A DNA stretch of 64,000 nt from JALQTD01 sp965656785 (GTDB taxonomy: Bacteria > Bacteroidota > Bacteroidia > Flavobacteriales_D > Sanyastnellaceae). The position numbers were made by a program, and so were the translations under genes. Numbering within the stretch: position 1 is the stretch's first letter; the number at the start of each line of letters is the position of its first letter. The DNA lies in contig CBFHLY010000007.1 of assembly GCA_965656785.1 (NCBI GenBank), positions 40,013-104,012 on the forward strand. The letters run 5' to 3'. Shown here one piece after another: positions 1-8,731 of this stretch. The notes beneath the pieces were generated by a model, which did not search any database, was not told the origin of the DNA, and saw nothing but the letters and a program-made list of their open reading frames with translations.

Positions 1-1
1 C

Positions 2-115
2 GACGCTCACTTGGTGGGAGCGCTATTCGGTGCGGCTCTCGTACTGGTTTACGAGCCTCAACTGCTTCCGCAGGCGTTCGAGGTGCTTCGCGAACGCATC
101 ACCAGCTGGTTTTGA
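2..115 (+). CDS. Rhomboid-family intramembrane serine protease, C-terminal fragment
   Basis: Only the last 37 codons are in the window, so the gene begins upstream. The fragment starts DAHLVGALFGAALVL and ends at a TGA. A His followed by a small-residue helix (AHLVGALFGA) is the hallmark of the last catalytic transmembrane helix of rhomboid proteases, in which the His pairs with a Ser on an earlier helix. The hydrophobic stretch after it and the short basic cytosolic tail also fit. The gene converges on the DivIC-like gene with only six bases between the two stops. The identification rests on this helix alone, and the Ser-bearing GxSG motif cannot be seen here. Confidence 0.6.
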   Translation, partial: DAHLVGALFGAALVLVYEPQLLPQAFEVLRERITSWF

Positions 116-121
116 TTCGAT

Positions 122-430
122 TCAGTGCTCGCGCTCCACGATGCGGTAGACATCTTCGTTGGGCCGCTTCATGAAGTACCGCTCGCGGGCGAACCGCTCC
201 ATCGCTTCTTCGGAAGTCATGAGATCGGCCAAATCCAGTTTCACGCGCTCAGCCTCCACCTCGACCCGATTCGCTTCACGCTTCAATGCCTTCACTTCAT
301 AGGCGGTGCGTATGATGTGAATGAGGTCGATATCAGCAGCAAAGGTGACCCAAATGAGGGCCACCAATGCTGTGAGTCCGTACTTCGTCTGCAGCGCCTT
401 CCGAATTCGGCGCCGGATGACCTTGATCAT
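122..430 (-). CDS. Septum formation initiator family protein (DivIC/FtsB-like)
   Basis: This 102-residue protein has a basic N-terminus, one transmembrane helix (about residues 18-38) and then a charged heptad-like coiled coil (about 45-85), ending in ARERYFMKRPNEDVYRI. That layout, and the closing RxxYxMxxPxE element, is the FtsB/DivIC pattern. Family members form a bitopic inner-membrane complex with FtsL/DivIB at the division septum. The start ATG overlaps the clpC stop by four bases (ATGA), so the gene is translationally coupled to the chaperone gene upstream. The family call is firm. Whether it is the cell's only FtsB-type protein cannot be told. Confidence 0.85.
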   Translation of the reverse strand: MIKVIRRRIRKALQTKYGLTALVALIWVTFAADIDLIHIIRTAYEVKALKREANRVEVEAERVKLDLADLMTSEEAMERFARERYFMKRPNEDVYRIVEREH

Positions 431-3042
431 GCCTCGCCTTCAGGAGAACCGTCATCCGATCCGGTGCCTTCCAGCGCTTCCGCAGCCCCATCGGGCATTT
501 GCAGGAATCCGCCTTTGACCACCTCGAACTTCAATTCGCTGTTTCCTTTGCGGTAGCTCGCCTTGAGCAAATCGCCTTCCTCCATTTGGGCGTTGATGAT
601 TTGTTCCGCCATCGGGTCTTCGAGGTGCTTCTGAATGGCGCGCTTGAGCGGCCGGGCCCCGTACTTTTCGTCGTAGCCGTTGTCGACCAAGAAGTCCTTC
701 GCTTTGTCTGTGATTTCAATGCCATAGCCCAAATCCTCAATGCGCTTCACCAACGCTCCCAACTCCAAGTCGATGATGCGGTGAATGTCTTCGCGCTTCA
801 AGCTCGAGAACAAAATCACATCATCGATGCGGTTCAGGAATTCCGGCGAAAACGCGCGCTTCAGTGCGGTCTGGATGACGCTGTTGCGGTTGGCTTCCTC
901 ATTCGCCTCCCGCGCAGCGGTGCCGAATCCTACCCCCGCGCCGAAATCGGCCAACTGGCGCGCCCCGATGTTGGAGGTCATGATGATGATGGTGTTGCGG
1001 AAGTCAATCCGGCGTCCCAGGCTGTCCGTCATTTGGCCATCGTCCAACGCCTGCAACAGCAAGTTGAACACGTCCGGATGCGCCTTTTCAATCTCGTCCA
1101 ACAAGACGATGGAGTAGGGGCGGCGGCGAACCTTTTCGGTCAACTGCCCACCTTCTTCGTAGCCCACGTAACCAGGAGGCGCCCCGATCAGACGGCTCAC
1201 GGCGAATTTCTCCATGTATTCCGACATGTCAATTCGGATCAAGGCCTCCTCAGAATCGAACATGAAGCGTGCGAGGACCTTGGCGAGTTGCGTTTTCCCC
1301 ACGCCAGTCGGGCCGAGGAAGATGAACGAGCCGATGGGCTTGTTCGGGTCTTTCAACCCCGCGCGATTCCGCTTGATGGCGCGCGCGACCTTCGTAATCG
1401 CCTCTTCCTGGCCGATGACCTTGCCTTGCAAGTCCTGGTCCATGCGGGCCAATTTGCCGCTTTCCTTTTCCGCAATGCGTTGCACGGGGATGCCCGTCAT
1501 CATGGCCACAACGTCGCCGACGTGTTCGACGGTGACCGTTACGCGGTGATTGCGGCTGTCCTCTTCCCATTGGGCTTTTGCCGTTTCGAGGTCGTTCAAC
1601 AGCGTGCGCTCCCGATCCCGCAACTTCGCGGCTTCTTCGTAGCGCTGGCTCCGCACCACTTTCGATTTCTCGTCCTTGATCTCTTCAATCTCGGCCTCAA
1701 TCTTCAGAATGGATTCGGGCACGTGAATGTTGTTCAAGTGAACGCGGCTTCCCACTTCATCGAGCGCATCAATTGCCTTGTCGGGGAGGTGACGATCGGT
1801 GATGTAACGAGCAGTCAACCGAACGCAGGCCTCGATCGCTTCGTCCGTGTACGCTACACTGTGGTGCTCCTCGTACTTGTCCTTGATGTTGTTCAGGATT
1901 TGGATGGTTTCATCGATGGTCGTGGGTTCGACGATCACTTTTTGGAAACGGCGCTCAAGGGCACCATCCTTCTCGATGTGCTGCCGGTATTCGTCCAGGG
2001 TGGTGGCTCCAATGCATTGGATTTCTCCTCGGGCCAAAGCCGGCTTGAACATGTTGCTCGCGTCGAGCGACCCGCTTGCTCCTCCCGCCCCAACAATGGT
2101 GTGCAATTCGTCGATGAAGAGGATCACATCCGGAGACTTCTCCAATTCGTTCATGACCGCTTTCATCCGCTCTTCGAACTGCCCCCGGTACTTCGTGCCT
2201 GCAACCAGTGAAGCCACGTCCAAGGTGACGATGCGCTTGTTAAAAAGCACGCGGGAAACCTTCTTCTCGATGATGCGCAAGGCCAACCCTTCTGCGATGG
2301 CGCTTTTGCCCACGCCGGGCTCTCCAATGAGGATGGGGTTGTTCTTTTTCCGTCGGCTCAAAATTTGGCTCACGCGCTCGATTTCCTTCTGCCGACCAAC
2401 GATGGGATCGAGGCGGCCATCTTCGGCCAACTTCGTCAAATCCCGTCCGAAGTTATCCAACACCGGGGTCTTGCTTTTCGGGTCCACTTTCCGGCTGCTA
2501 CCGGACGAACCTGAAGCGCCTCCGCCCATGCCGGACATGTCATCGTCGTCGTCGCCCATTCCCGTGGATTCTGCCCGCGGGTTGAAATCGGTGCGACCGC
2601 TGTCCTCGTTGAGGAGGTTTTCGAATTCTTCTTTAGCCACGTCGTAAGAGATGTTGAAAACGTTGAGGGATTTGGTGGCCACATTGTCCTCGTCTTTGAG
2701 GATGCTGAGCAACAAATGCTCGGTACCAATGGTGCCACTTTTGAACACTTTTGCTTCGAGGTAGGTCACTTTGAGGACGCGCTCGGCTTGTTTCATGACG
2801 GGAATGTTGCCCGAACCGACCGACTTCCCGGAAGTGGGGCGGATGCTGCTTTCGACCACTTTGCGGAGCTTTTGGAGGTCCACGTTGAGGGCTTCCAAAA
2901 TGCGAACCGCCGTGCCTTCACCCTCGCGGATGATGCCGAGCAACAGGTGCTCCACGCCGATGTAATTGTGTCCAAGGCGCAACGCCTCTTCACGGGAGTA
3001 GGAAATCACGTCTTTGACGCGGGGTGAGAATTTTGCATCCAT
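427..3042 (-). CDS. clpC: ATP-dependent Clp protease ATP-binding subunit ClpC
   Basis: The protein is an 871-residue class I Clp/Hsp100 AAA+ unfoldase that feeds substrates to ClpP in the cytosol. It has two N-terminal Clp_N repeats (about 1-145) and an acidic Gly/Ser-rich linker (about 160-190, with a DDDDD run). The first AAA domain has Walker A GEPGVGKS near residue 241 and Walker B ILFIDELH. A UVR-type helical segment follows (RSQRYEEAAKLRDRE), which separates ClpC from ClpB. The second AAA domain has GPTGVGKT near 575 and VLLDEIEKAHPDV, then the D2-small domain. Length and order are normal for the family. The C-terminal tail is acidic. It is the first gene of a two-gene unit with the DivIC-like gene and is divergent from gyrA. 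Confidence 0.97.
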   Translation of the reverse strand: MDAKFSPRVKDVISYSREEALRLGHNYIGVEHLLLGIIREGEGTAVRILEALNVDLQKLRKVVESSIRPTSGKSVGSGNIPVMKQAERVLKVTYLEAKVFKSGTIGTEHLLLSILKDEDNVATKSLNVFNISYDVAKEEFENLLNEDSGRTDFNPRAESTGMGDDDDDMSGMGGGASGSSGSSRKVDPKSKTPVLDNFGRDLTKLAEDGRLDPIVGRQKEIERVSQILSRRKKNNPILIGEPGVGKSAIAEGLALRIIEKKVSRVLFNKRIVTLDVASLVAGTKYRGQFEERMKAVMNELEKSPDVILFIDELHTIVGAGGASGSLDASNMFKPALARGEIQCIGATTLDEYRQHIEKDGALERRFQKVIVEPTTIDETIQILNNIKDKYEEHHSVAYTDEAIEACVRLTARYITDRHLPDKAIDALDEVGSRVHLNNIHVPESILKIEAEIEEIKDEKSKVVRSQRYEEAAKLRDRERTLLNDLETAKAQWEEDSRNHRVTVTVEHVGDVVAMMTGIPVQRIAEKESGKLARMDQDLQGKVIGQEEAITKVARAIKRNRAGLKDPNKPIGSFIFLGPTGVGKTQLAKVLARFMFDSEEALIRIDMSEYMEKFAVSRLIGAPPGYVGYEEGGQLTEKVRRRPYSIVLLDEIEKAHPDVFNLLLQALDDGQMTDSLGRRIDFRNTIIIMTSNIGARQLADFGAGVGFGTAAREANEEANRNSVIQTALKRAFSPEFLNRIDDVILFSSLKREDIHRIIDLELGALVKRIEDLGYGIEITDKAKDFLVDNGYDEKYGARPLKRAIQKHLEDPMAEQIINAQMEEGDLLKASYRKGNSELKFEVVKGGFLQMPDGAAEALEGTGSDDGSPEGEA

Positions 3043-3119
3043 GGTGGAGGGCTCGTCTTAGTACGGTTTCACTTACGCCAAATCCCGGCGCAAGGTTTCG
3101 CATCGTTAAAACTACAGCC

Positions 3120-3172
3120 CAGCATTGGCAAAGACCTTGCCGCTTGAACGCTTTTTCCACAAGCCAATGCTG
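3120..3172. repeat. 10-bp perfect inverted repeat in the clpC-gyrA divergent region
   Basis: CAGCATTGGC at 3120-3129 and its exact reverse complement GCCAATGCTG at 3163-3172 are separated by 33 bases. The 244-base region between clpC and gyrA holds no gene. The arms could be an operator pair spaced about four helical turns apart, or a long-looped hairpin in a leader. It does not match the CIRCE element of HrcA-controlled chaperone genes. Its function is unknown. Confidence 0.55.
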
Positions 3173-3286
3173 AATTTTGTGAAGAATTGCTGAATCGTTC
3201 GGGGAAAGGGCGCTGTGGTCCGCCGTATTTTCGTCTATTGGACTGCACCTGTAGAGTGCGCGGCTGATTGAATAGAACCTGACAAC

Positions 3287-5800
3287 ATGGCAGAAGGAGA
3301 GAAAATCGTCCAGATCAACATCGCTGATGAAATGAAATCCGCCTACATCGATTATTCGATGTCGGTGATTGTTTCACGCGCGCTTCCGGACGTTCGGGAT
3401 GGATTGAAACCCGTGCACCGCAGGGTGCTTTACGGCATGCTCGATTTGGGCGTGCTTTCAAATCGTGCATATAAAAAGTCGGCCAGGATTGTCGGTGAAG
3501 TGCTGGGTAAATACCACCCGCACGGAGACAGTTCCGTTTACGATACCATGGTGCGGATGGCCCAGGAGTGGTCACTGCGCTACCCGATGGTGGACGGCCA
3601 GGGAAACTTCGGTAGCATCGACGGGGACAACCCGGCTGCCATGCGTTATACGGAGGCGCGCTTGCGAAAGGTCGCGGAGGAAATGCTCGCGGACTTGGAA
3701 AAGGAGACCGTTGACTTCCGCCCGAACTTCGACGAGAGCCTGAAGGAGCCGACGGTTCTTCCCTCCAAGCTTCCCAATTTGCTCATCAACGGAGCCAGCG
3801 GCATCGCGGTTGGCATGGCCACGAACATGCCCCCACACAACCTCACGGAGGTAGTCAATGGCGCGGTGGCTTACATTGAAGACAATGACATCACGGTCGA
3901 TGGCTTGATGGAGCACGTTCAAGCCCCTGACTTCCCGACGGGTGGCATCATTCACGGGGTAGAAGGGGTGAAGGAAGCCTTCCACACCGGCCGAGGTCGC
4001 GCGGTGGTACGGGGCCGAGCCGAAATTGAAGAGCTCCCTTCAGGTCGCGAGCAAATCATCGTTTCGGAGATTCCCTACATGGTGAACAAGGCCGACATGG
4101 TCCGCAAAACTGCGGAGTTGGTCAACGACAAGAAAATCGAGGGGATATCCGAAATCCGAGACGAATCCGATCGGAACGGCATGCGCATTGTTTATGAAAT
4201 CAAGCGCGACTCGATGGCCACGGTTGTACTGAACAAGCTTTTCAAGTACACTGCGCTACAAAGCACATTCTCAGTCAACAACATCGCCCTCGTTGCCGGT
4301 CGGCCTCAGCTGCTCAACCTGAAGCAGCTCATCAAGTACTTCGTGGAGCACCGTCACGAAGTGGTGACGCGGCGCACGCAATACGAATTGCGAAAAGCAG
4401 AAGAGCGCGCGCACATCCTGCAAGGCCTCATCATTGCCCTGGACAACATCGACGAAGTCATCGCGCTAATCCGAGCAAGCGCTACGCCGGACGTGGCGCG
4501 GACGGGGTTGATGAATCGCTTTGGGTTGAGTGAAATTCAAGCCCGGGCCATCCTCGACATGCGCCTTCAACGCCTCACAGGGCTTGAGCGCGACAAGTTG
4601 CGTGCCGAATACGACGAGCTGATGACGCTCATTACGGATTTGAAGGACATCTTGGATCGCGTAGAACGCCGGATGTCCATCATCAAGGAAGAGTTGATCG
4701 ACATGCGCGACCGATTCGGTGATGAACGCCGAAGCGGAATCGAGCTCAGCAGCGCCGATGTCAGCATGGAAGACCTGATTGCCGATGACCAAGTCATCAT
4801 CAGCATCAGCCACGCGGGCTACATCAAACGCACACGGCTTACCGAGTACCGGTCGCAGAGCCGGGGAGGGGTGGGTTCAAAGGGTGCGACTACCCGAGAA
4901 GAAGATTTCGTTGAACACATCTTTGCGGCAACGAACCACAATTGGTTGCTCATCTTTACGGCAAATGGGCGGTGTTTTTGGATGCGCATCTACGAAGTTC
5001 CCGAAGGCTCAAAAGCGTCCAAGGGGCGCGCCATCCAAAACCTCATTCAGCTGGAACCGGGAGACAAAGTATTGACGTACATCCCCGTTACGGATTTGAA
5101 AGACCGCGAATACGTCGAGAACAACTTCGTGGTTTTGGCAACGAAAAAAGGCCTCATTAAAAAGACCACGCTAGCGGCTTACTCGCGCCCACGCGCGAAC
5201 GGCATCAACGCCATCACGGTGCGCGAAGGCGATGAGTTGCTGACCGCACGCTTGACTGACGGCACCAATGAAATCATCTTGGCATTGAGGTCCGGCAAAG
5301 CCATTCGATTCAATGAATCCACTGCCCGGGCGGTGGGGCGCACGGCGATGGGAGTGAAGGGGGTAACGCTTGGCCATGAAAACGACGAGGTCATCGGCAT
5401 GGTCTGCGTACGGGACACGGCTTCCGAAGTGTTGGTGGTCTCTGAGAACGGTTACGGCAAGCGAAGCCCGGTTGAGGATTACCGCATCACCAACCGCGGT
5501 GGAAAGGGGGTCAAAACCTTGAACATTACTGAGAAAACAGGAGAGCTCATCAGCATCCTCAACGTGACCGACGAAGACGATTTGATGATCATCAACCGAA
5601 GCGGCATCACCATCCGAACGGGAGTTGAAAGCCTGCGGGTCATGGGACGCGCCACACAAGGGGTCCGGCTCATTCAGCTCAGAGGAAAGGACAGCATTGC
5701 TTCAGTGTGTCGGGTGCCGAAAAACGACGAAGCTCCTGAGGACATGGAGGACGGATCAGAAAACGAACTGAACAACGAAGCCTTGGAAGGAGGGGAGTGA
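3287..5800 (+). CDS. gyrA: DNA gyrase subunit A
   Basis: GyrA (837 residues) is the breakage-reunion subunit of DNA gyrase, which with GyrB introduces negative supercoils. The winged-helix region contains KYHPHGDSSVYDTMV, with Ser82 and Asp86 at the positions of E. coli Ser83 and Asp87. That is the quinolone-susceptible state. The active-site Tyr is residue 121 in MRYTEARL. The coiled-coil gate follows, and then the C-terminal beta-pinwheel with a Gly-rich box (YRSQSRGGVGSKG, about residues 524-535) that is the GyrA-box equivalent. The acidic tail is usual. GyrA is preferred over ParC because of the box and the full six-blade length. The start is ATG 3287, giving MAEGEKIVQINI, typical of Bacteroidota GyrA. 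Confidence 0.97.
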   Translation: MAEGEKIVQINIADEMKSAYIDYSMSVIVSRALPDVRDGLKPVHRRVLYGMLDLGVLSNRAYKKSARIVGEVLGKYHPHGDSSVYDTMVRMAQEWSLRYPMVDGQGNFGSIDGDNPAAMRYTEARLRKVAEEMLADLEKETVDFRPNFDESLKEPTVLPSKLPNLLINGASGIAVGMATNMPPHNLTEVVNGAVAYIEDNDITVDGLMEHVQAPDFPTGGIIHGVEGVKEAFHTGRGRAVVRGRAEIEELPSGREQIIVSEIPYMVNKADMVRKTAELVNDKKIEGISEIRDESDRNGMRIVYEIKRDSMATVVLNKLFKYTALQSTFSVNNIALVAGRPQLLNLKQLIKYFVEHRHEVVTRRTQYELRKAEERAHILQGLIIALDNIDEVIALIRASATPDVARTGLMNRFGLSEIQARAILDMRLQRLTGLERDKLRAEYDELMTLITDLKDILDRVERRMSIIKEELIDMRDRFGDERRSGIELSSADVSMEDLIADDQVIISISHAGYIKRTRLTEYRSQSRGGVGSKGATTREEDFVEHIFAATNHNWLLIFTANGRCFWMRIYEVPEGSKASKGRAIQNLIQLEPGDKVLTYIPVTDLKDREYVENNFVVLATKKGLIKKTTLAAYSRPRANGINAITVREGDELLTARLTDGTNEIILALRSGKAIRFNESTARAVGRTAMGVKGVTLGHENDEVIGMVCVRDTASEVLVVSENGYGKRSPVEDYRITNRGGKGVKTLNITEKTGELISILNVTDEDDLMIINRSGITIRTGVESLRVMGRATQGVRLIQLRGKDSIASVCRVPKNDEAPEDMEDGSENELNNEALEGGE

Positions 5801-5818
5801 TGCCTTTTGGCACATTCC

Positions 5819-5848
5819 TTGCCAACCTTGAATGAATCCCTACTTTTG
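5819..5848 (+). promoter_or_regulatory. Bacteroidota-type promoter of the TPR gene
   Basis: TACTTTTG at 5841-5848 matches the -7 consensus TAnnTTTG exactly. A TTG at 5819-5821 lies 19 bases upstream, the expected place for the -33 element. The predicted transcription start falls about four bases after the box, near 5852. The gene can therefore be transcribed separately from gyrA. Confidence 0.7.
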
Positions 5849-5871
5849 CAAGCAAAATGCACACCAAACTC

Positions 5872-7023
5872 ATGAGACAATTCCTCACCTTCAGCTTGAT
5901 GCTCGTAACCATCGCTGCATGGGGCCAAAAAGAAGTGGTTTCTGCGTACAATGCCAACAAGAGCGGAAATTATGCAGAAGCGGTCACTTACATCGAACAG
6001 GCGATCTTGAACGAGAAGGCTGCTGTTAAGGAGAAGACATGGCGCTACCGCGGAGACATTTACGTCAACGTGGCGAAGGACCCCGAACTGTTTGCCATGT
6101 ACCCCACGGCGCTTCAATTGGCCTATGAATCGTTCATGAAGGCTCGGGAATTGGACAAGAAGGGATCATATGAACGCGAAGTCACTGCGGGCTTCGGGCA
6201 AGCACAAGCCGTTGCGTTGGACAATGCCATTGCCAACTACAATGAGGGCAATTACTTGCCAGCAGGGGGCTTTTTCGACCTCAGCACGACCATTTCAGAG
6301 AGCTTCTCCATCACAGACACGATGGCCATTTTCAATGCGGCTTTGTGCTATGAGAAGGCTGGTGCTGTTGATTTAGCCATTGAGCGGTACGAAGCATGCG
6401 CCGAAATCGGTTATCAAGTACCCAATGTCTACTTATTCATGGCGACCATTCTGCGCAATGCCGAGCGGAAAGAGGAAGCCTTGAAGGTTCTCCAAGGCGC
6501 GCGCGTGAACTACCCTCGTGAGCAGTCGATTCTGATTGAAGAGCTGAACATTTACCTCGAGAACAAGGAATACGATCGGGCGTTGACCAACCTGGCATTG
6601 GCCGCGGAATTGGATCCAACGAATGAAATTCTTTGGTTTAGCTTGGGCAGTGTTCACGACAACCTGGGTAATACCGAGGAAGCACAGGCTGCGTATTTGA
6701 AGGCCCTCGAAATCAACCCCACGTATTTCGATGCCAACTACAACCTTGGGGCCATGTTCTTCAATCAGGCAGTTCAGGAGACGAACCTCGCCAATGAAAT
6801 GTGGAAGCCACGCATGTCCAAGGCTGAATCCGAAGAACAGAAGGCGCACGAAGATGCCGCCAAGGAAATCTTTAGCAAGGCCAAGCCTTACCTGGAGGCT
6901 GCTCGTGCCGAAAGCCCTGAAGATGCCGACACCCTCCGAAGCTTGCGCGACATTTACGCACGGACAGGTGAGGACGATAAGATGTTGGAAGTTTCCAAGG
7001 CGTTGCAGGATTTGGGGCTCTGA
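5872..7023 (+). CDS. Secreted or periplasmic tetratricopeptide-repeat protein
   Basis: The protein has 383 residues. The chosen ATG gives a clean signal peptide (MRQFLTFSLMLVTIAAWGQ). An in-frame ATG 15 bases upstream (5857) is possible but would lie only a few bases from the predicted transcription start. The rest is helical TPR repeats: the first covers about 20-50 (YNANKSGNYAEAVTYIEQAI), and further ones give NAALCYEKAGAVDLAIERYE, LEIWF-type helices and SLGSVHDNLGNTEEAQAAYL. TPRs are protein-interaction scaffolds. A TPR protein directly after gyrA is common in Flavobacteriia, but its specific role is unknown. The gene ends 17 bases before a strong terminator. Confidence 0.85.
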   Translation: MRQFLTFSLMLVTIAAWGQKEVVSAYNANKSGNYAEAVTYIEQAILNEKAAVKEKTWRYRGDIYVNVAKDPELFAMYPTALQLAYESFMKARELDKKGSYEREVTAGFGQAQAVALDNAIANYNEGNYLPAGGFFDLSTTISESFSITDTMAIFNAALCYEKAGAVDLAIERYEACAEIGYQVPNVYLFMATILRNAERKEEALKVLQGARVNYPREQSILIEELNIYLENKEYDRALTNLALAAELDPTNEILWFSLGSVHDNLGNTEEAQAAYLKALEINPTYFDANYNLGAMFFNQAVQETNLANEMWKPRMSKAESEEQKAHEDAAKEIFSKAKPYLEAARAESPEDADTLRSLRDIYARTGEDDKMLEVSKALQDLGL

Positions 7024-7039
7024 AGACAATCATTTGATG

Positions 7040-7070
7040 AAAGGGCGGCCGGTTGGTCGCCCTTTTTTTT
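7040..7070 (+). terminator. Intrinsic terminator after the TPR gene
   Basis: An 11-bp stem (7040-7050 with 7055-7065, including one G-T pair) closes a GGTT loop and runs directly into a tract of T residues. This separates the gyrA/TPR unit from the carotenoid operon. Confidence 0.9.
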
Positions 7071-7091
7071 GTGCGTAGAACGCTATTTGAC

Positions 7092-7105
7092 ATAATGTAT
7101 ATTAT
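7092..7105. promoter_or_regulatory. AT-rich dyad upstream of the carotenoid operon
   Basis: ATAAT-GTAT-ATTAT is a perfect 5-bp dyad with a 4-base spacer, followed at 7106-7114 by a second small palindrome, CATT-C-AATG. Both lie in an unusually AT-rich stretch between the terminator and crtI. Carotenoid operons in this phylum are often light-controlled by MerR-type (LitR/CarH) repressors that bind dyads in the promoter. No such regulator gene is in the window, so the operator role is inference. Confidence 0.4.
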
Positions 7106-7183
7106 CATTCAATGTAGGCTGATGGACTCAAATGTTAATGATGTTGATTGAACCGAATATTGGACGACCTTGTTCCCATCAAC

Positions 7184-8722
7184 ATGAACGAACAAATCCA
7201 AAGGCACGCCACGGATGCTCTGGTCATCGGTGCGGGTTTTGCCGGCATTGCAGCCGCAACTTCACTCGCGCATAAAGGTTACCGAGTTACTGTTCTAGAA
7301 CGGCACGACCACGCGGGTGGAAGGTGCCGGGTCTTCAAATCGGACGGGTTTACCTTCGACATGGGCCCAAGCTGGTATTGGATGCCAGACGTTTTCGAAG
7401 AGTACTTCGCCATGTTTGGAGCCGATGTGCACAAGGAATTGGATTTGGTGCGCCTTGACCCGTCCTACAAGGTCTGGTTTGAGGACGCGCCGTGGTCGGT
7501 TGCCGCTGACTTTGAATCCTTGAAATCCCAGTTCGAAGCCGTTGAGCCTGGTGCTGCCGCTCAACTGGAGGCCTTCATGGAGGAAGCTGGAGTGAAGTAT
7601 GCCATCGGCATGGGGCAATTCGTGCGGAAAACGGCACACTCTCCCATCGAATTTGCCCAAGCATCCACCCTGTACAATGCGACCAAGCTGACCTTATTCA
7701 AGTCCTTCAGTGAACACGTTCGGAGGTACTTCAAGCATCCGAAGATCCTGCAATTAATGGAGTTTCCGGTTTTGTTTTTGGGGGCCAAACCGGAACAAAC
7801 ACCGGCCCTGTACAGCTTGATGAATTACGCCGACACGATGCTCGGAACGTGGTACCCCATGGGCGGAATGCACGAAATCGTTCGGGCCATGGTTCGGGTG
7901 GCCGAGCAGCACGGCGTCGCGTTTGAGTATGGCGTGGAGGTGGCAAGCATTGAGGCGAAAGGGAACGCAGTTTCGGGAGTTCGATTGGAGGACGGGACCG
8001 AGTGGACCGCAAGCACGGTGGTGGCTGGAGCAGATTACCACCACGTGGAACAACACCTCTTGCCGCCCGCTTACCGGCGCTATGATGCGTCCTATTGGGA
8101 GAAACGCACGATGTCCCCCAGCTCCTTGCTGTATTACGTGGGCGTGAATCGCCGTGTGCCCGGATTGGAGCACCACAACCTCTTTTTCGATACGCCTTTT
8201 GGCCCGCACGCGGAGACCATTTACGATTCCAAAACCTGGCCGGAAAATCCGCTCTTTTACGTCTCTGCTCCGTCCGTAACGGATGCTTCAGTGGCTCCGG
8301 CCGGATGCGAAAACCTGTTCTTCCTCATCCCGGTTGCGCCGGGTTTGAACGATGAACCCGGGCTTCGCGAGCGGTACTTCGATGAACTCGTGAGCCGTTT
8401 GGAAGCGCACACGGGCGTGGACATTCGCCCGCACATTGTTTACCGGCGAAGTTTCGCGCACGAGGAGTTCATTGCTGATTATTCGGCATTCAAAGGCAAC
8501 GCATACGGTTTGGCCAACACCCTGATGCAAACAGCGTTCCTGAAGCCGAAGATGCGCAGCAAGCTTCCAGGGCTGTTTTTCACGGGCCAATTGACCACCC
8601 CGGGACCCGGCGTTCCCCCCAGCTTGATCAGCGGCGACGTCGCTGCCAACGAAGCGGATCGCTATTTGAAACGGACGCGAAAAGCGACGCGGCGTGAACC
8701 GCAGTCCGCGTCCATCGGTTAA
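7184..8722 (+). CDS. crtI: Phytoene desaturase (CrtI type)
   Basis: CrtI (512 residues) is an FAD-dependent desaturase that converts colourless phytoene to lycopene at the membrane. The N-terminal Rossmann motif VIGAGFAGIAAATSLA with a downstream VTVLERHDHAGGRCR is the CrtI/amine-oxidase dinucleotide-binding signature. The C-terminal LFFTGQLTTPGPGVPPSLISG is the bacterial-type carotenoid desaturase signature. The start is set at ATG 7184, which places the Rossmann fold close to the N-terminus. An in-frame ATG at 7148 would add 12 unlikely residues. It is the first gene of the operon, nine bases before crtB. A second paralogous desaturase lies downstream and is assigned as CrtD on its C-terminal signature. 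Confidence 0.92.
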   Translation: MNEQIQRHATDALVIGAGFAGIAAATSLAHKGYRVTVLERHDHAGGRCRVFKSDGFTFDMGPSWYWMPDVFEEYFAMFGADVHKELDLVRLDPSYKVWFEDAPWSVAADFESLKSQFEAVEPGAAAQLEAFMEEAGVKYAIGMGQFVRKTAHSPIEFAQASTLYNATKLTLFKSFSEHVRRYFKHPKILQLMEFPVLFLGAKPEQTPALYSLMNYADTMLGTWYPMGGMHEIVRAMVRVAEQHGVAFEYGVEVASIEAKGNAVSGVRLEDGTEWTASTVVAGADYHHVEQHLLPPAYRRYDASYWEKRTMSPSSLLYYVGVNRRVPGLEHHNLFFDTPFGPHAETIYDSKTWPENPLFYVSAPSVTDASVAPAGCENLFFLIPVAPGLNDEPGLRERYFDELVSRLEAHTGVDIRPHIVYRRSFAHEEFIADYSAFKGNAYGLANTLMQTAFLKPKMRSKLPGLFFTGQLTTPGPGVPPSLISGDVAANEADRYLKRTRKATRREPQSASIG

Positions 8723-8731
8723 AGCAACTTC

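Noticed and set aside
499..2211. A 570-codon open frame antisense to clpC
   Set aside because: It mirrors the codon bias of clpC, its translation has no domain, and the minus-strand ClpC match is complete.
3120..3172. CIRCE element for HrcA control of clpC
   Set aside because: The arms do not match the TTAGCACTC/GAGTGCTAA consensus and the spacer is far too long.
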